Source: Sclerodactyla briareus (lineage: Eukaryota; Echinodermata; Holothuroidea; Dendrochirotida; Sclerodactylidae). From it: 64,000 bases of DNA. A program made the translations under genes and the position numbers. The notes beneath the pieces were generated by a model that saw nothing but the letters and a program-made list of their open reading frames with translations, had not been told where the DNA came from and searched no databases. Where the stretch lies: NCBI GenBank assembly GCA_026419785.1, contig JAODTK010000543.1, positions 186,001-250,000 on the forward strand. Reading direction: 5' to 3'. Positions 59,201-64,000 of the stretch are shown here, one piece after another (position 1 is the stretch's first letter; every line of letters starts with the position of its first letter).

Positions 59201-60539
59201 TAATTATGGTTTGTTACTTTGTATCTCACTCAAGCCTCGATGGCCGAGTCGCCACCTTCTGTGCGCATTAGGTGGATGGATACATGGGCGTCACAGGTGG
59301 GGACTGGAGACATGCCCCCCCCCCCACTTTTGACAATGCTCCCATTGACTTTAAACATTTCACACAGTAAAATTTTGAAAAATGTGTGTCCATACACCCC
59401 CCACACACTTTTGAGAGGGTGGTGTCGCTCATGGGTGGATAGAGGTGTCCACAGTTCATCCACGAAAACAGTTCATAGATGAGATGGGCCTCAATTCAAA
59501 TCTCAGTGAACTCCACATCTGTGAACTCTCGGTCTCTTTTGATCCATTTTCACAAACTTTACCAAACTTCCTAAAATTAAAAAGAGACCCCCCAACAAAA
59601 CATGACAAAGATTGGAACACCAAAAATGCCCCTTTTAGCGGGTAGGGAGAGTTGGACAAAATGATTTGGCCATTTTGGAAATTTCACTACTTCTTCACCC
59701 CCCCCCCCCCCCCCCCCATCATATGACCCTTGTTATTTTATTTCCCTCTCAAGAAAGATTTTTTTTTGCGCGCTTAGCGTGCGGCTGTTTCTTCTTGCGA
59801 TTTGAAATTGCCGATATGGAGCTGAGTTATTTCAACTGTTTCCTGTAGAATAAGTATTCTTCAAACGTACAAAGACTCAATTCAATAGTGAACTCATCAA
59901 AACAACATAGATTTTAGTTCGATAGTATTCTCTCGAACGATTTACCTTTAGTGATAGCCTTCTCCTCTGAATCACTTTTTAACTCACGTTTCCAAACTTG
60001 ATCAACTATAACATTTACGACCGGATCTCTCGAATTGGACAAACAAGAGTATACTCCAAAATAAAACAATTTGCAATGCGCAGAATCACTTAGGTGCGTC
60101 ATTCTAACGCCGTCCGGCAAACTGCAGAGCCTACAGATTAGTGTGGTCTATTCATCGTTCATTGCTTGACATAGTAAACTGCTCGAAAGTTTGCCAATCA
60201 AAGTCCAAATTCTAAGGAATGGTCGGTTTTCTTATATTTCCATCCATCCACCAATTTACGCAGCGTCCGTTGCCTTTGCCCTGCACCAATTCATCAGACT
60301 GGTTCTACCATGGGCGTATAAGAACCGGTGGGCTGGAATGGTGGGGGGGCAGCACCAGTGAAAAATGTGGGGACTGAATTACCATTTTTCCGCCCCCACT
60401 TCCTCGAGTTTGAACCCCCTTTTTTTTCAAAACCAAAGCAGCTCGTCATTCATGCTATTCCACTTTCTTCATATTTCATTCAGTCATTTGTTGGCTGGAT
60501 TTCCTTTTGTAATATCAATTTTTATCTCGATATCCAGAT
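59201..60539. other. Family X-like scraps with a C20 run; no gene recognised
   Basis: Holds a G/C-run stretch near 59,315, a C20 run at 59,698-59,717 followed by a TTTGCGCGCTTAGCG phrase of family X, and another G/C-run stretch near 60,345-60,420. Overlapping short frames on both strands are unrecognised. Confidence 0.5.
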
Positions 60540-61870
60540 ACTGTGCAAATCGTTTTGCGCGCAATAAACAAGCTTCTTTCGTCATTAACATTCATATTTG
60601 TCGGATTGTATAGCATCAATTGTGTCTATGTTGTGGATTGAAAATTATGATAGGGATTAAAATCACGTACACCACACTGAATAGCCTTGTAAAATCTGCG
60701 AATTGCACCTCGATCATTTTTCTACAATTAGGCTAGTGGCAATTTTGTAAAGGGGATGGACTAAAACATAAAAATAGCGTCCTGGACGAAACGAACAATT
60801 CGAAATTCAGGAAAAGAGGAGGCGGAGGTATTTTTTAAATCAAATATCACGAAATTGTGCAATGGTTTTGGCGCGCTTCGCGTGCAATTTGTTGTGTATT
60901 TTCATTCCCGTCTCTGTTAACGTCGATCGATGAATTCGAGAACTTTCATGATATTCGTGTCGCGGGCGATCTTTTAAAGATTTACGGGTCTTTAGAAACG
61001 GAACGTGGGTTGACAGGAGGTTGAAAAAAAAAAATGGCCGATCTTCGAATCTTTTGCTGACTGGCAGTTTATGATAAAATTCCTGAAAAAACTTCATTCA
61101 GCCGGCTAACCATTCTTCCGATGACCTACCTTAAAATACAAATTTCGGGCAACTTCTTGGTCCACTAAATTGGAATGGTCCGTAAGCCTATGTTGGCGGT
61201 CCGTTGTTAGGTAAGACATACACCAAATCCCCCGGCGCAGTCACTAGGGGGTTCTGGGGGGTCATGCCACCAACTTTGGGAACGCCTGCGACATAATGAT
61301 TTTTCACACACAAAATGTTTCCCATCACTTCTTCCGACCCCCCCAATTGCCTTCTTGACACCCAACTTGCAGACAGTGGCTGCGCCCTTGTCAACTCCCA
61401 AAGGATGAGCCTAATTACTGACCATGGAGCTGTCGAAAAAATCACAAGATCCGGAGTAGCAAGTCGATCTAAGGCCTGAGCAGAGTATAATGCAAGTATT
61501 TTTGAAACGGAGTGAGTGTTAGGAATGTCAATCTGGTCTATTGCATCAGATTGCCATCTAAGGACATATGAAATGCAAACATTTACTAAAGTGGGAGGAG
61601 GGGGGGGGGTTCCCCGGTGGTCCTCTGCAAAGGGAGATTTGGACTTCTACAAATCCTACTGCCATCGATTCATTTGGCAGAGAAAGCACAAAATTCAGAG
61701 CCCCCGGCAAATCGCATCCAATCATTTCTGGAATGAAGTGAGTGTTGGCGTGCATATTGCACCAAATTGCACAAGGCCACCGGAAAATGCATTTTTTTTT
61801 GCAAAGACCCGCCCTCAGAAACGTCAGCGAACTTTCAGCACCCCCACGCAAAAAAGTTCCTAAAACACTG
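60540..61870 (+). repeat. Repeat family X, copy 2
   Basis: Counterpart of 57,560-59,200. The 61,215-61,400 part also matches 4,490-4,730. It is interrupted relative to copy 1 by about 300 bases near 60,800-61,150, which include a further GGCGCGCTTCGCGTGCAAT phrase. The 185-codon minus frame 61,558-62,115 overlaps its right end and is not preserved in copy 1. Confidence 0.65.
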
Positions 61871-62559
61871 GTTTTGTACTCCCTCTCAAACACATTCCTT
61901 CTGATGTTCATCATATCTGCTGTCATATCGGCGGAAAGCGTCATATATAGGAGTAACATGAACACGATGCATATGTGAAGTCCTTTCTCTGTTGACAGCG
62001 CGGACGCCTGATTGTATGATGACTTTATATCGCGTGACGTTGTGCTTGCCCCTAACGAGTTTGTGCCTGGTTGTGGCATTACACAGATTTCACATTTCCA
62101 CCCTAGCTGGTACACTGAGTATCGTTTCTGTGAGCCTACTTGATATCTTATTCAAGAAGGGTAACCATTTTCCCGAGATCGGGTCAAAGTTCATGCCCAG
62201 TGCCCAATGTAGGCAGGACAGTACAGTAAGGGGGCAAGGAACCACGTTGGGGTAAACCCGAGAAAAGCGGTAGTGGAAGTGAACATATTCTGGCGAAGAA
62301 TTGAGAAATACGACAGGTGAAGCGAAACTGAAATGTTCCCCCGAAATATTTACTGAGTGCCAACAAAGTTTTCAATGAATGCCCCCAAATGTGAAAAAAT
62401 TGCGGTTACTGCCGGCCTACATGAACGTCAAGGAATTTAGGTCAACTTTTGAGATTTGGGTAATTGCAATTGAAAAAGATGACAAGCCCACAATTCCAAG
62501 CCTGAGCCTCTACAAATACCATGGCGGCGCCGCTGCAGCAGCTCCGTAAAATAGGAAGA
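61871..62559. other. No gene recognised
   Basis: No repeat partner or motif noticed; only short frames. Confidence 0.5.
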
Positions 62560-63085
62560 CCGGGAAGGTGGTATCAGGAGACCTTATTGTCAGAATCCTG
62601 AAGGATACGCGTCAAACGATGCTGGGCTCTCCGCTTAGATAGTACGACCCCATAGAAAAAATCCAGCTCACCCCTCCGGCCCGGATCAGCGCCGCCATCT
62701 AGCTACGCCAATGGATTAAGCTTTCGCGTACCGAAAGTACCGTTTCCTGCAATCTGAGTGACCTATTTTCTTTCACATTTTCTCAATGATCTGTTCCAAG
62801 CATCCCAAATTGTAAACTTGCAGTGGGTTCTTGGTATTATTTGGTTTGTAATCACTGTGACAGTTTCTCCGAAAAATATAAAGAGGTCGTAGATGCGTGG
62901 CAGCTTTAACATTTCTTACTAAAATTGCACATTTAGATGGTTGCAATTGGGCCGCAAAGTGCCATTTCCGGCGATCTGGGAGATAACAAGCCAAAATTTC
63001 CTCGGTACGCTATGAGCCAACCAATGGTGGCGCTTCGCTTGAAGTGGTTCGCAGTCAGTTCGGTCCCCCCCCCCCCACACTTTTC
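62560..63085 (+). repeat. Repeat family Y, two tandem copies
   Basis: Y carries AAGTNCCGTTTCCTGCAATCT, TGGTGGCGCTTCGCTT-type text and a C-run. It is seen here near 62,615-62,770 and 62,950-63,080. Other copies: an inverted pair in the fold-back element (17,290-17,440 and 17,740-17,915) and an inverted copy at 50,770-50,900. Non-coding; probably the end region of a DNA transposon family. Confidence 0.6.
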
Positions 63086-63401
63086 GAACGGAATTACGCC
63101 TGATGGCCCTACCCCTTACAAATTCATTTGGCAACTGCGACCAAAGCTTAATCGGTCCGTTACGCTCTTATGAACATGAAGTGGCATGACATAGTTTAAG
63201 CGATCTTGTCGCATATTGCCTCTCAATAGGTGCTCTCCGTCCGCAGAGCCCCGAAGCTTCGTTCGCTGATTTTTTCGTTGCCAGCAATAACTGATATAAT
63301 GAATAGCCGGAACTCGGAGCGGTAGCAATCGAGGAACGGACTGAATAAACGGAAACGTTGAAAATATTAAAACGCGCAGATGTAAACTGGAAATGCCTGG
63401 A

Positions 63402-63825
63402 CCTACAAACACAAAAACGTTTTAAAAAGATTTTTTACATGTTTCGCTGATTGTTTTTTTCGAAAACGTTTTATGTTGCGTACCAAAGGTTAGGAAATGT
63501 TTCAAAGAAACGTTTCCAAAACGTTTCGAAGAAACTTTTTAAAAGAATTTCCAAAAATTTCTGAAGTGTGTTAAATGGTTTTTTGGTGGCAAAAAGGTTT
63601 GCGCCAAACGGATTTAGTTAATGTTAGGTTGCGTAAGTATATATATTATCTGTTTTGATTCCTATGTTTGCTGGTAAATTTGAAGTACAATTGAAATGTT
63701 TCTAAATAGTCCCAAAACATTTTTGGATGGTAGGGAAACGTTCGTAACATTCGTTTACTCAACATAAAACGTTTTTCAAAAACATAATACGAACATGTTT
63801 CGAACACGTTTCGTGTTTGGCTAGG
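63402..63825. mobile_element. MITE, copy 2 (AACGTT-rich, 424 bp)
   Basis: Same element and orientation as 1,525-1,963. The left end is CCTACAAACACAAAAACG and the right end, reverse complemented, CCTAGCCAAACACGAAACG. The interior follows copy 1 throughout (TTTCGCTGATTG, GGTTAGGAAATG, TTTGCGCCAAACGGATTTAG, CCCAAAACATTTTTGG), with many one- or two-base indels. Confidence 0.7.
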
Positions 63826-64000
63826 AGAACGTAGGGGCTGTGTGTGGCGACTCATCCATTTGCCTCGCAGAATGTATCAAACCGCGAATTGGTCATTCAA
63901 CTAGCTCACTGTTTTCCTATTTCGTAAATTTCATTTCACAATATTTCAACGAACGGCGCTGCCACCTGCGCTATACTATTTTCCCAATATATTTGTCGTG

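Noticed and set aside
61558-62115. A 185-codon minus frame
   Set aside because: Two thirds of it is antisense to repeat family X copy 2, and family X copy 1 does not keep it open. No domain seen.

Overview
The window looks like gene-poor, repeat-dense nuclear DNA from an animal. There are no bacterial-style gene trains or operons, and almost every computed open reading frame is under 100 codons. The recognisable coding relics all belong to eukaryotic transposons: a CR1-like LINE, a second LINE reverse transcriptase fragment and a hAT transposase C-terminus. Several short tRNA-like sequences carry RNA polymerase III box A/box B patterns. Long (CA)n arrays, G/C homopolymers and fold-back DNA point to a marine invertebrate, perhaps an echinoderm or another invertebrate deuterostome. 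That placement is inference only. No host gene could be named with confidence. Paralogous repeat copies differ by very many one-base insertions and deletions, which may be decay, long-read consensus error or both, so I trust no reading frame here without resequencing.

Layout, left to right. 0-5.9 kb: unassigned DNA with a promoter-like cluster, a G-quadruplex-type run, a 0.44-kb MITE and a GC-rich inverted repeat. 5.9-10.7 kb: a nearly complete but broken CR1-like LINE on the minus strand (ORF1 with PHD-like, esterase-like and zinc-knuckle parts; ORF2 with endonuclease and reverse transcriptase). 11.2-14.6 kb: a satellite of about eleven units of roughly 300-340 bp, each carrying several TGACCT half-sites, ending in a (CA)n tract and a small hairpin. 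15.8-20.6 kb: a 4.8-kb fold-back element with very long inverted arms. 22.8-23.5 kb: a tRNA-like head joined to the same hairpin, a (TG)n tract and a satellite remnant.

23.6-50.5 kb is dominated by a segmental repeat of about 10.6 kb. Copy A (23.6-34.3 kb) and copy B (34.3-44.9 kb) lie head to tail. A truncated copy C (47.1-50.5 kb) follows and is itself split by a 1.39-kb hAT element. The B/C junction holds an inverted CGCG-rich repeat and a 5'-truncated LINE fragment. 50.5-64 kb is a mosaic of related G/C-run repeats, a single arm of the fold-back family, a 1.32-kb TTAA-flanked Kolobok-like element, one unassigned open frame ending at a good splice-donor sequence, a tRNA-like sequence and a second MITE copy.

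The most promising unexplained object is a composite that recurs four to six times: TGACCT-rich satellite unit(s), then a CA/TG array, then a stem-loop with arms GATTCCTT/AAGGAATC. The constant order and orientation suggest a mobile element rather than chance, possibly a non-autonomous Helitron-like element.
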